Source: Stagonosporopsis chrysanthemi (taxonomy: Eukaryota; Ascomycota; Dothideomycetes; Pleosporales; Didymellaceae). From it: a DNA stretch of 64,000 nucleotides. The notes under the pieces were generated by a model, which was not told where the DNA came from, did not search any database, and worked only from the letters and a program-made list of their open reading frames with translations. The stretch lies in contig JAFISE010000144.1 in the NCBI GenBank assembly GCA_022560025.1, positions 1 to 64,000 on the forward strand. Reading direction: 5' to 3'. Position 1 is the first letter of the stretch, and the number at the start of each line of letters is the position of its first letter. The position numbers were made by a program, and so were the translations under genes. Shown piece by piece: positions 43,061-54,395 of the stretch.

Positions 43061-43838
43061 CTACCTCCTAAACCGCTCCGTAAACCCCTTCAGCACCGCC
43101 TTGGCCTTCATCGGCGGCCGCGGCGGCAACGCCTGCCCTTGCTCCAAGTCCGGCCCTGCACCATTATCTCCACCACCACCCTGCTGCTGCTGCTGCCCCC
43201 CATACTGCCCCATCTCCATGCCCGCCCCGCCCTGGCTCGGACTCGCCTTTGTAGCACCAGGCGGCGGGGCAGCTCCGTACAGCGGCGGGGCATCAGCGCC
43301 GTTGTAGGTCGGCGGGGGCTCGGGCCAGGAGCCGTCTGCGCGCTGGGTGTAGGGCGGGCGGTTGGCGGCGTAGGGGTTCTGCTGTGCGGCGTAGAAGGTG
43401 AAGTGCGGGGGCGGCGAGGGTTGTTGGCCGTAGCGCTTGCGTTCTTGCCAGGTGACGAGGAACTGCGCGGGGGATTTGGTGTTAGCATGATGGTGGTGGT
43501 GAGTGTATGGGGAAAGGAAGGGAAGGGAAGGGAAGGGGCGTACGCGGTGATAGGCGAGCAGCGGTTTGCCCGCCTTTAGGCGCTGACGGGCGTGCATGTA
43601 GCCGCCGATGATCCACAGCATGAAGAGGGCGAACATGGTGCCGAGGATGGACCATTTGACTATCTGGCCCTTCTGGGGGGAATCGTTAGCTGGGTTTGCT
43701 CATCCGTGGGGTGAGCAAGCAAGCAAAGGCTGAGCATTGTGTGTGTGTATATACCTGTGTGTACCAGAACCCGCTCTCGCGGGAACACTCGACTGTGCCG
43801 TTGATGTACTCAATACATCTTGTCTCGTCGTACACCAT
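43061..43838 (-). CDS. Single-pass membrane protein with Pro/Tyr-rich tail (RCR-like)
   Basis: Exons 43838-43755, 43672-43544 and 43462-43061 give 204 aa. A short lumenal/extracellular N-terminus (MVYDETRCIEYINGTVECSR, with two Cys and an NGT sequon) precedes one membrane helix, VKWSILGTMFALFMLWIIGG, then a basic juxtamembrane stretch (HARQRLKAGKPLLAYHR). The cytosolic tail is Pro/Tyr/Gln-rich (PPTYNGADAPPLYGAAPPPG) with PPxY-type motifs that Rsp5/Nedd4 ligases bind, and ends in KAKAVLKGFTERFRR. This matches fungal RCR-type chitin-deposition or Congo-red-resistance adaptors, which are also annotated as Sel1/Ubx2-like. The family call is moderate. The second intron carries GGGAA repeats. Confidence 0.75.
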
Positions 43839-44978
43839 GATGGCCAAATACTCTTTCTCTTCCGCACGCAGTGCAGTAACCGTGGCAGTAAGTGCAGACT
43901 ATTAACCTGCCAGAAAGGCAATGAACAAAACAAATATCAGAGGTAGTAGTAGTAGTAGAGGAAGAGGAAAGCAAAGACAGCGTCGCACAGAACACAAAGC
44001 TAGGGCGAGCGAAGGGATATGCATCTCAGCCCAGGCGCGCTTCCGCAACGACTTGCCGCGGTGCGGGAGCCAAAATGGCCAGGCAAATGACGATGAGTCC
44101 GGCGATCCCTCAGTCCGGGACGTGAGCTTCTGTCGCAGCCCAGGACGTTTCCCACGCTGTCCGTTTCGGTGGTGTCGAGGTGCGTTTCACCTCCGCAAAC
44201 GCAGGGGGGGGGGGGTTCACGGATGGCCGCATGACGGCCGAATACACATGTCACTTGGACTGTACGGGGTATTCAATACTGAAATGTGCGAGTCAATTTG
44301 AGTGATTGGGGGAGGGGGAAAAAAGACCGAGCGACTGCAAGGAGACGACTACAGACGTCGACGATGCAGTGTGCCTGGGACACGCCTGAGGTTGCATGCG
44401 AAGCCGGGAAAGTGGTTGGGGCCTGTCGATCTGCAACGCTTGCGCGTCGTTAGCGCGCCACAAAGGGGAAACCTGGTCGACATCACTCCAGCCTTGCCGT
44501 GCCATCCCTTGGGTCGGGAGACATCCAAACACATGTGGCGCGGGATGAACGAGAACGGGCAGCTGATGGTTCTTGCAACAGCAACAACCCTTCGGCCAAG
44601 CACCCGACCGGTTTGCAAACTCAGCTTCGTATGTTTTTGAGTTCTTCTGGTGATACGAGAATACGATACATCCGTCCGTCCTGGCACCCATGTCCGAACG
44701 TCCAGCGACATGCTCTCAGCGCCCTCTGAACTAATATCCGCCAAGCAAGACAAACAAAACCAAAGAAAGTAAACGTGTGGTATCGTGTCACCGACTCCCT
44801 TGCAGTACCCAATAAAAAACTCAATGCAATATACCCCTCCTGCGTCTATGCCAGCTGCGCCACAAATGGCTACACTCCACTCAATGCTGCAATGCTAAAT
44901 GGGCAGCGACAACTCCTGTCCAATGAGCCCAAGGTATCGTAAAGGTACAGTACAAAGAAAAACGCAAAGCAGAAAAAC
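43839..44978. other. Intergenic, 1.1 kb
   Basis: Contains the RCR-like gene promoter and the SNT2 3' region. It has an AGT repeat near 43943 and a G12 run near 44204. No supported coding frame. Confidence 0.5.
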
Positions 44979-47900
44979 CTAATGCAGCAAATTACGAAGC
45001 GAAGGACTGGCGCTGGCGCCGGTATTAGCACGTTCCGTGGGAGCAGACGTAACCAAGGGTGCCTCTCGCATCATAGTGTCGCGTGGCGTCTCTGGTCGAC
45101 CCGGTGCGGGGCTGCCATGGTGAACAGCATAATGTGGTATCGACGATGGGGGAGCTCCAAATGGGCTCTCGGTCGAACGTGAAGAGTGGTACTCGTGAGG
45201 ATGTGTTGGTGAGTAGGGCATGTTGCGCGGCGAGTTCACCCCATTGACCATAATCGCACTGTTGTTGAGATGCAATGGTGCAGAGGGACCAGTTGATGGT
45301 GGGCCATAAGGAGCACGCATAGGCGCTGTTGGCATCTGCGGATGTACAGGTCCTGCTGTGTGTGGGGGATACCCGTTGGACGGGGGATACGGTGCGTGGA
45401 ATGTCGGGTGATGGCCTACAGGAGGATGTGGTGGTGCGGAATATCCGATGCCATTGTGGAGATGGTGAGGAGGATGTGTGGTTGCTGGTGGCGGCCCAGA
45501 AGGCCCAGCGCTGTGCCATGCAGGCAACGGCGGTGGTTGGTTGGTCGGGAGAGCTGGGGGTCCACTCGGGACGCTCCAGGGCGTGAGTGCTGCGGGAGGC
45601 GGTGGTGCTATGAATGCTTGAATGGGAGAGCGTAGAGGTAGTTGTTGAGGCTCTGGGAGAACTGATTGAGACCTTTCTCGGTCTTCCTCATCACTAATGC
45701 CTTGCTCCTTCTTCCAGTGACACTTCTGACACAAGTAAGACGCTGAAGATGCAGTCGCGACGTTCGTATCCAGATGCAAATGACCAGGGCTTTTCGTTGT
45801 TACAGCGGATGGTGTATCACCCACAGAGTGATCGACCGTCCCGTTGGAGGCTGATCCGATCCCAACGCTTGACCACTGCTCCGTCAAGGGGTGCCCATTC
45901 GTCTCTGTGCCATTCGATTTTGGGGTACCATCTGCGTGGATAGAGGCTCGTGCCGCGGCCTCCTCAATCTTCCACCAGCGCGGGCTGGCGTCAACGTTGC
46001 ACCGCGCGCAGTTGCGCTCCGGCCTGGGCATCGACGGTTCCGTGGGCTCGTCTTTGACGGGAAGGCCAGCATTGGAAGTGCGGCCCCGAGCAGAGGTAGG
46101 CGTCTGAGCTGTGACAGCGGAGGCACGGCGATTGACAGATGTCGATATGGGCGGCACAGTGATTCGCGTTGACTGATCGACCAGGTTGGCTTTGCGTGCG
46201 GTTCCTGTAAGAGTCAAGTCCGCCTGCTTGAACTCGCGGGCGAAGAGCTGCAAGGCGGTGATGTCCGAGCCTTCTACCTCTTCGTTGACGGGGTGTACTG
46301 GGGTTTTTGGAGTGTGTTCCTTGCACCAGATAGCCGCTACCATCGTACCAGTGTCTCCGTTGAGTGTCACTGTGGGTACCGCGTCTCTCCTGGTAGCCTT
46401 GACAGGTGTCATGTCGAACCCAAAGGTATAACCGCGCTCGTGTGCGCAACCAACGTGGAAATTGGCGTGGCACTGTAAGCACGAGACACAAGCGCCTTTA
46501 CTGGTCTTGCAGACTTTGCAGGTCAGATCGTACCGCAGAGTGCTTGCGCCAACTCCCTCAACCATATCAAGGCGATTGGCGTTGCTGAACTTCACTTCCG
46601 CGTGCCAGAGCGCGCAGTACACATGAACCCAGTTGTTGTCTGCGGTTCGCTTGAGCGCCTCGCGAGGGAAGATCGGTCGGCCCTTCTCCTGCTGTCGGGT
46701 GCGGTATTCTTCTCTGGCGATATCGATGAGTTCTCTCTCCATGCGCTCTTTCTCCCTATCCCTATCGCTCTTCTTCTTGTGTGTGACCTTGGGCTGCTCG
46801 AAGAAGTCGAGTTCCGTGACCTTGTGAGGGCACAAGACGCACTCGTACGTCTGGCAATCGTTAGTGCGAGGCCAAGAGCATTCTGGCGGGTGACTTACAT
46901 AGGAGACGGTCTCTTTCTTGTCGTTCCTGCATGTGTCGCAATACCACTTGTTTGCCTGTCGACCATCCTCGACACCATAACAAGCCTTGTGCACAGTCAA
47001 GCGACACGAGGCACACTCTAGACGCAAGCCGTCTGCTGATCGGCAGACTGCGCAGGGCAGTACTTTCAGTCGGGGTTGCGCAGGAACCGGAGGAGGGGTC
47101 GGAGCTTTAGGAGGCGGCGCGATCTTCTCTTTCTCTTTCTTCTTCGCGAGCTCGTTGTTGGGGGTTGAGATTCCACTATCTCCGTTGAAAGCATTGGTCT
47201 TCTGCTTCTTTTTCGCGGGCTCGCCCACAACCTGGGCCGCCGCTGCAGGAAGATCCTGATACTCTGGTGTGCTGGCCGCAAGGCTGGGATCGATTTGCGC
47301 AGCGTAGACCTCTCGTAGCAGCTCCTCGTCGATCCTCCTCTTCCAGGCCTTGCCACCGCCTTGGGCGACCTTCTTAGCGATTTCGTCAACATTCTCCCAC
47401 TTGACTGCATACTTGCGCCATAGATTTGCACAGCGCAGACAAAGTGCTACAACAAAGCCCGACTTGTCTTTGGAGCGGCCGTCTGCAGGTATCATCTGAC
47501 CAGGTGACACACCAGGAGCACGTCTCCACTGACGGGAGTGGCGGACAGTGCAGAACTTGCACTGGAAGTTGCGCTTTCGCTGTACAGCTTTCTCGTTGTC
47601 GAAGGCCGAGTCATCCTGATTGTCGGCAACATCGTCCAATAGTCGACTCTGCGCGTCTGGCTCGATCTTCTTGCTTTTGCCTTTTCGGTTACTGTAAGAG
47701 CCCCATATCTCCCTACCCTTAGGGGTCTTCTTCCACATGTAGTAATACCGAACCGCATCTCCGTAGAACATGGTCTTGCTGGTATGTAAGCGAACGCTTC
47801 TGATTTCAGAGCCGTACTTGGCGACGCCCTCGTTCCACTTCTTCTCTTCCTCCTTGGTAAGCTCCGGCTCTTTGAGATCCTTGCGCTTGTCGAGCTTCTT

Positions 47901-50266
47901 GACCTGCTTCAAAGCAGCATCAGCATCATACTGATGCTTCGTAAAGAGAGCCAATGCTTTGGTGAGAAAGTTGGTGTTGTACGATTCCACGCCGACATGC
48001 TTCGCCAGGGCTTTGGCACGCTCCATATAGGCTTTGACTTGCTCTTCAGTGACCGTCGGTGCATCGTCTTCCCCGCGCGTTGAATGTACACCCAAAGGAG
48101 GCATCTTGAATGTCAGTTCGGCGCTGCATTTCGCATCTTTGTTAGGTAGATCTTCGCCACGGCGTACGTAACCCTGAGGTTCGTCCATAACCCACTTAGG
48201 GCGTTTGGCCTTCTCGGCTTTATCGGCCTCGATGGCTGCGACAGTTTCCTTTGTCAACTTGCTCTCTTTCTTGTTGTTTGTCGATTTAACGTAGCGCTTC
48301 TTGATTTCCGCTGGCTTGACAAACTCCACAGGCTGCCCGTGCCAAACGTTCACGTTCGCTTGATGTCGTGGTCCAAGTCGAGAGCTAGCGCGTGGGTAGA
48401 TAGCCCTGTCATCGTATTGCAGAGCGTCTTCCACTCGACAATGGATGCCCAGGTATCGCATGGGCCACATTTTCGCTAGGGCAATTTCAGCCTGGGTCCC
48501 TGGATGAAGGTCGACCTGGCTTTCAGGATCCGGGGTTGCGTCGCTATCACTGCCGACTTCTTCCTCCTCTTCATCGACAATTTCCTCCTCTTCGCCATCT
48601 TCATTCGTTGCGCCAAGAAGGGGCGTTCTTCGAGCTTCGAGCTTCTTTTCCTGAGCCCTGCTGCACGGCCCACAAGCCCAGGCAAATCCACGCGAGGGCT
48701 TCTTCAGTAACGGCGGACGGACGCAGTTCATGTGATATGTGTTGTGGCATACTGCGCACTCAACGGAGTCGTTCCTAGACAACTTAGCGGGAATTAAGAG
48801 GGAGCCCGTGAAACTTACGATGCACAGTAGCCGACACAACGCTTACATGACTTCACAGCGCTGGTCAACTCCTTCACTCTACTCGTTTCGAGACAGATGT
48901 ATTTCCAGCGCTCGTCCAGCGCTTTCTTCACCTTCACCGGAACGTTGATAACCTGAGAGGTAGGAATGACATCGTACCAGCGATGGATGAAGCGATCAAA
49001 GACTTGGTTAAACCAGAAGCTGTCTTTCCCTTTGCGGTACTCATCAAGATCGTCGATTTCGCTCCTGTGCAGGATTTTGCACTTGCCGCGCAATGATGCC
49101 AAGGGGCATACATCAGAGTGCATCGTTGCATAGACCAGGCGGGTGTCGTTGTTGTAACGCCCGACGTCTCGTGGGCGATAGAACCAATTGACCCTGAGTG
49201 AGTCCACGCGGAGCTTTGGATCGTTCTCCTTGTGGATAAATTCCATAATGCGACATAGGTAGTATGGCTCCCCGGGCGGCTCGCACACGAGATAGACTTG
49301 GTCTAGACGCCGAATTAGAAATCTGAAGCTAAGCCGCAGGCCGTGGCTGGCGCAACATCACAGCTGTCAGCTGCGGCAAAAGTGAACTGGAAACGTACCA
49401 TTAACGGACAAAATTTGTCCATCGTCTGCTTGCAAGCCGCCATCCTTCTTGAACGCTCCGCTGAATTCGAACGTCATCATATTAGACTCGCGCGTGTAAG
49501 GGGCTGCTGCCGGAGCCTGGACCTGTGCAGCGCGCTTCGGGGCTTGGCTTGGCGCGGCTGCACCTGCTTGAACGCCATTTGCGACATCTTTGGTGACATT
49601 CTTTCGTCGTTTTGTTGTGGTTTGCGCCGCATTGGCCTGGGCTGCTGGTGTGGTTGCCGACGAGCCGGAAATACTGAGGGATGCTTGTGTGTCCTTGGGA
49701 TTGGAACCGGAGTTACCCCACGGCGCACTACCCTGTCCAGCACCTGCACCTTTCTTCCCACTCACGCCTGAAGGTTGACCACTTTCGGCAGCCACAGAAC
49801 TTCGCGACGACGGAACAGATGCGTTTCCGTTTGTTGATGCAGCGGCCGTCAGTTCAAAATCCATTTCGGTGTCCTCTGCATAATTGATGCGTGACCTGCC
49901 GGGACGGTTACGCGATCGCGTTCCATATGGCGCAGCAGCAGCCTCCTCAGAACCCTTTCTCGAAGGCCGCGCTGAATCAGAATCCATGATTTTCGCGTCC
50001 TGCTTGGGCTGGTCCACGTCGATAGCGGTAGTCGCGTCAGTGGGCTCTTGATTCGGCGGTTGAGTTTCTGAAGTAGATAGTGCAGGCGTTGAATTTCTGG
50101 TGGAGGACGCCTTGCTGGTTGCCTTGGAAGGGGTGATGCCTTCTGTGGCGTTGGTGTCGTTCACTTCACCGTTTGGCGCCTCGCCTTTGCTGTGCACTGA
50201 ATCTGCGATGGCCGGGCTGCCGGTCCTAGACAATTGAGCATCGCCATCCTCTTTCTGCGCATCCAT
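44979..50266 (-). CDS. SNT2: Snt2-like BAH/PHD/SANT chromatin protein
   Basis: A large nuclear chromatin reader. Yeast Snt2 works with Ecm5 and the Rpd3 deacetylase in stress responses. Exons 50266-49399, 49302-48819, 48774-46899 and 46850-44979 give 1699 aa. The first ~280 residues are disordered and Ala/Ser/Thr-rich. Domains then run: BAH (~290-440, DQVYLVCEPPGEPYYL), PHD1 (CVGYCASNDSVECAVC), a SANT-like helix bundle (~760-810), a GATA-type finger (CKFCTVRHSRQWRR ... CLRCANLW, ~855), PHD2 (CAVCRSADGLRLECASC, ~1022), an extended PHD (YECVLCPH onward, ~1065-1200), a second GATA-like finger (CARCNVDASPRWW ... CQKCHWKK, ~1355-1450), and a long Pro-rich tail. The 48-nt intron 46898-46851 is stop-free and in frame. 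Confidence 0.92.
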
Positions 50267-53200
50267 ACCGACGGCTTGCTGCCGTCAAGGGCAGACGAAC
50301 TTGCGAAGCGAGTCAGATGAATTTGGTGGCAAGCTCAGGCGGGTGAGATGAAGAGAAGTTGCCCCGTGAAGAGCGAGTGCGAGGTCGCATGGAAGGACCA
50401 ATGGCGTAGAACGCGGAACTTCGACCTTGGGTACCAAAAGTGGCAATGTTCAGGATGAACCACTGTTGCAGAGATTCAGCTGATGGTGAGTATCGGTATG
50501 GACCCAGTACCAAGCGCGGAAGCGCGTCGTGGACGACAGTTAAGACCGGGTGGTGAGGAAGTGTCGAGGAAGAAGCATGGGAGAATGACCGCGGAGCCAT
50601 TCACGTAGACGCACCCCTGCTAGCGCCAATCCGCCGACTTGTATCTGTCTGGATGGCTGTCTGCGTCAGAGCATCCCGTTCCTATCGGGAGGCACCGCAC
50701 TTGTGGTTGCGTCGTCGCAGTCGGCCCTGCTCAGAAATATCAGAAGTCTGTTTGAGCACACTGCAATTTCTTGGTCGACATCGGCGGGCGCCAATTTTCG
50801 CATTTCACACATGACAGTCGCGTACATCGCATCAGGAATCTACTCGACCAGCAGATCCAAAGAGCACAACGGATATGACAGGGCTAGAGGGCGGTGCAAG
50901 TGCTCTGCTTTTAGGAGTCGTGGTACTCGCCACATGCTCACCCTCTCCACGATTGCACAAATTGAGGCTGCACAGCAACTGACGACCATTTCCAAACCAA
51001 CCCCCGATCGGGCCAGGACGGTAACAAGATGCTTGGTGGCACAGCTGCAAGCCCAAAGTTGTTTCGGTCACGGGGTGCGATTGGACTGCCTTGTGGTTTC
51101 GCTAGTCAGTCCACGAGCACCGTTGGCGACCGACCTCCAGAACTCCAGAAGTGTCGATGTCTTAGTGTGGCCTAGGCGGCGGCAGGGGTGGTGAGGCCCT
51201 GAAGGGATCACTTGGGGTGACAAAGAACAGGAACGCGCCCACCAACACTTCGATTCAAACTTTGTCCCACATCGAGACGGCGGCCTAAAGCTCGTCTACC
51301 ACTCCAGCAGCGCGAGTGTGAGCAACCCTGTCGTCCAAGCGATCGTATTTGCGATGGCTTCGCAACACCTAATCTGACAACGTTCCGGCCTCATCCTTTT
51401 GCGGGCCGACCATGATCAGCACCAGTAACAGAGTGACCCATCGAAGAACGTCCTTCCTTTCTTAGACGGCCTTCGAGCGCGGCATCCGGTTCAGATGATG
51501 CATGCGACAAGGTCTGCGCCGTCCCAGCGGGGGCAGATCCATTACCACGACTGAGGCCGGTGTCGAAACTTCAGCCGTGCGCTAACCAGTTCTGTTGGGT
51601 GCCATGCAACCATCAGCCACCATTCGCTAGAGGCGCTGCGGTCTGATTGGACGAAGGCGTGCGGCCCTGGACCTCATCTTCGTTTGTAGATGGCGTCCAC
51701 CGGCTGCTCCAACAGTAAGCAACGGCCGATTGCAGACCAAAGATCTGCATATGCGACGCGAGACACATGTCCTGGCACGAGCGCAGATGGAAAATCATTG
51801 CTCGCGAAGATTTCGATGAGAAACGTTGATATCCCCCCGGCTCAGGTGCAGAGCTCACTCTCGGCAGAATATTCTGTTTCGTTACGATAAGTCCGATAGT
51901 AGGCCAATTTCAGCACCCTTGCGTCGTGCGCAAAGAATGTCTGATACCCTAAACTTCGCATTGTGGGGATTCGCCCCTATCATTCTTTCAATGACTGCCG
52001 TCCGCGCCATCAGACCATCTTACCATCAACCTGCGCACAGGATTTGCATGCTATGTCCGTGAGTTCAGACAGGCACTTGAGGTCCATCGCAAGCAAAGGT
52101 GTCCTTCAGCCAGCCTGCACGCTTGTGTGAGTACCAGCAGATGCCCTGTGGTGTATTGATTTCAGTACCCAAGAAAACTGCGTGCGAACGAGGCTCTTGT
52201 TCCAGCAATGCAATGACGAGCTTGCATTCTACATTTATGCGGATATACAAAGATCTCGATAGAGAGACCAGGTCTCGCCTCGCCGCACCACCGCTCTGCC
52301 CCTCGGCGCTTCGTGTCAAGCCTCAGCACTTAAGGACCAGGCTGCGCCAAGCCACGTCGCTGATCATATACCAGTAAGCATGAACACACAGCCAGCGTAT
52401 ATCACAAGCCTAGCTTCACCCGTGGAAGCTAAGAGCCAAGCCCCTTTTCTATCGACAGCTGTACTCCTTGCCACGCGTCTGTGGTACGTCCGAAACATGG
52501 GCGATCCAACAAGACTGAACCTGCACAGCTTTCTCGATATTAAAACCGACGTATTGTCTGGTCTTGCTCCACTTGAATATGTCAGTGTGCAAACGCGACT
52601 ACTATTCGTTCTGTGTAAGGGTGGCCGGAAGTGGACGGGAAGGCGACAAACATCTTGAGAGTCGTATAAGAGCATGGGCTTTGCGGTCTGTAGACTACGA
52701 GTCGTCCTTTCGCAAACGATAATTTTTAGCATCGGGCATTGTAGTGAAACTTGATTGTTGTGACAAGCACCATCCTGCGGCGGGCCCTCGTTGTGCAGAC
52801 ATGTCATTCCAGAAGCATATCAGGCCGGACACCAACAGGTGATTCTCGGCAAACTGGCGCGGCATGACAGCACGGTCTTATTGACAACCATCGCAATGCG
52901 AAGTGGGGACTCTCACGGGTTCCCTGCTTCTTTCGTGCGTCATAGCATGGGACCACCTGACCTGCAACATCATCCTAAACCAACGCGATCTTATTAGCTA
53001 GTCATTCGTATATCAATCTTACAAGAGCCCACGGTCCATGGCCAAGCTTTTCACATAGAAAAATATAGTCTGATAAGAGCAAGGAGATCATCAAAGACAC
53101 GGTCGAGTTAAGCACACAAAATGGCATGCTATTGGCGTACTTTTGTCACGATCTTGCGCGCAACGTATGCTGTCGCCGTTTTACCCCTCAGCTGTACCAC

Positions 53201-53308
53201 CGCACCAACATAAACCAATCGAACGCGCATACCCGTGTCCACCCCGGAAGCCGTGTCTTGACTGTGTTGCTAGCCAAGCTTGTTTTGCTGACCGTCTCTA
53301 GGTAATAA
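50267..53308. other. Gene-poor interval, 3.0 kb
   Basis: The largest empty stretch. Open frames reach ~163 codons (50703-51194, +), but it begins at GTG, has no domain and mixed composition. Base composition is similar to the flanks until about 52300, then becomes AT-richer toward 53100. No transposon coding remnant, terminal repeat or RNA gene was recognised. It holds the SNT2 promoter and the 3' region of the GPI-type gene. Confidence 0.45.
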
Positions 53309-53967
53309 CTACAAGGCGAAGACAGCGAGGAGACCAGCAAGACCAGCACCACCAACACGAGCAGAGAAGGCGTTGGCAGCGCCAGTAGATGCAGGAGCAG
53401 CTCCAGAGCCAGAGCCGGAGCCAGTCTGACCAGCCGAAGCACCGGTGCCAGATGCGCCTGTATCAATGTCAGTATTAAGTGACTACTATTGCCGCACATT
53501 AGTTTGAACGTACCAGTGGCAGTGGGGTTGGCAGAGCCGCCGTTGGAGCCAGAACCAGCGGAAGAAGCAGCAGCAGCGCCAGCACCAGGGATCAAGGAGC
53601 CAGTCTGGGACGAGGGGAAGAGCTTAGCAATGCAGCTCTGAACGCAGTCGGAGTACTTCTGAGTGTCCTCGGCGGAACCGTCACCCTGGTCGCACTTCTC
53701 GGCGCACTCGGTGGTCTCTACGGCCTGGGAAGAGTTGGGGCGCGCAATGCCCAAGCACGAGGCCTGGCAAGTGCTGTGACCTGTGTGAGCGCTTGTGATG
53801 AGGAAAGGTACAATTAGTACTTACACATCGGCGGGATCGCAGGACTGTACGCAGCTGATGGAGGGAGAAAGTCCAGGAGCAGCGGTGGTCGCAGGAGCGT
53901 CGGTGATGGTGGACGACTGGGCAAGAGCGCCGACAGCGAGGGCGAGAAGAGCGGTGGTGTACTTCAT
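53309..53967 (-). CDS. Secreted GPI-type protein with four CX3C motifs
   Basis: Exons 53967-53825, 53773-53514 and 53457-53309 give 183 aa. MKYTTALLALAVGALAQ is a clear signal peptide. The mature N-terminal half holds eight cysteines arranged as four CX3C pairs: CVQSC, CQASC, CAEKC and CVQSC. The spacing differs from CFEM domains. A Ser/Gly/Ala/Thr-rich linker follows, and the end (ANAFSARVGGAGLAGLLAVFAL) has small residues then a hydrophobic tail with no charged end, typical of a GPI-anchor signal. The protein is probably at the plasma membrane or cell wall. I do not know its function; the four CX3C pairs suggest two helical hairpins joined by disulfides. Cell-wall protein is the safest description. 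Confidence 0.82.
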
Positions 53968-54395
53968 TTTGTTTGTTGTTGAGTCGCGTGATGGAGTTGG
54001 AAATAGCTAGGAATAGCGGGATTTTAAATTACTAAGTGTACTGGTAATTAGAGCGAGTGAGTGTAAGTAAAGAAGTATCTGCCCAAAAAACGAGTGTACA
54101 GAAGAGTGTTGGTCGACTTCCCAAATTCTGGGGAAGGGCCAGCTTTATTGACCGTTGCAAAGGGGCAATGCGCGCCTGGTGAGCGAATGAGCACCCGCAG
54201 GATATATTTGTTTACGGCGCCAGTCCCGGCTTGGTTGGCTGCACTTCGGCGCTCGTTTCATGCACCTCGGAATCAGAAAGCAAGGGTCTGCTTTCTCCGC
54301 CTGATCGGCGACGACGCGCTAGTTGAATAACAACGCGTGAACTCTAGGCTGCATCGCCACTGTTGAAACAGCCATTGTCAACGCTGTGCGACGCC
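53968..54395. other. Divergent promoter between the GPI-type gene and MPH1
   Basis: 428 bases. AT-rich near 54000-54080 next to the GPI-type gene. No coding signal. Confidence 0.5.

Noticed and set aside
50703..51194. 163-codon frame in the large gap
   Set aside because: It begins with GTG, has no domain or splice support, and overlaps frames on the other strand.
53309..53967. CFEM domain call for the GPI-type gene
   Set aside because: Eight cysteines are present, but they are in four CX3C pairs, not the CFEM spacing.
54363..54395. Upstream start for MPH1
   Set aside because: The frame extends only through a TTG codon; ATG 54396 gives the usual acidic Mph1 N-terminus.
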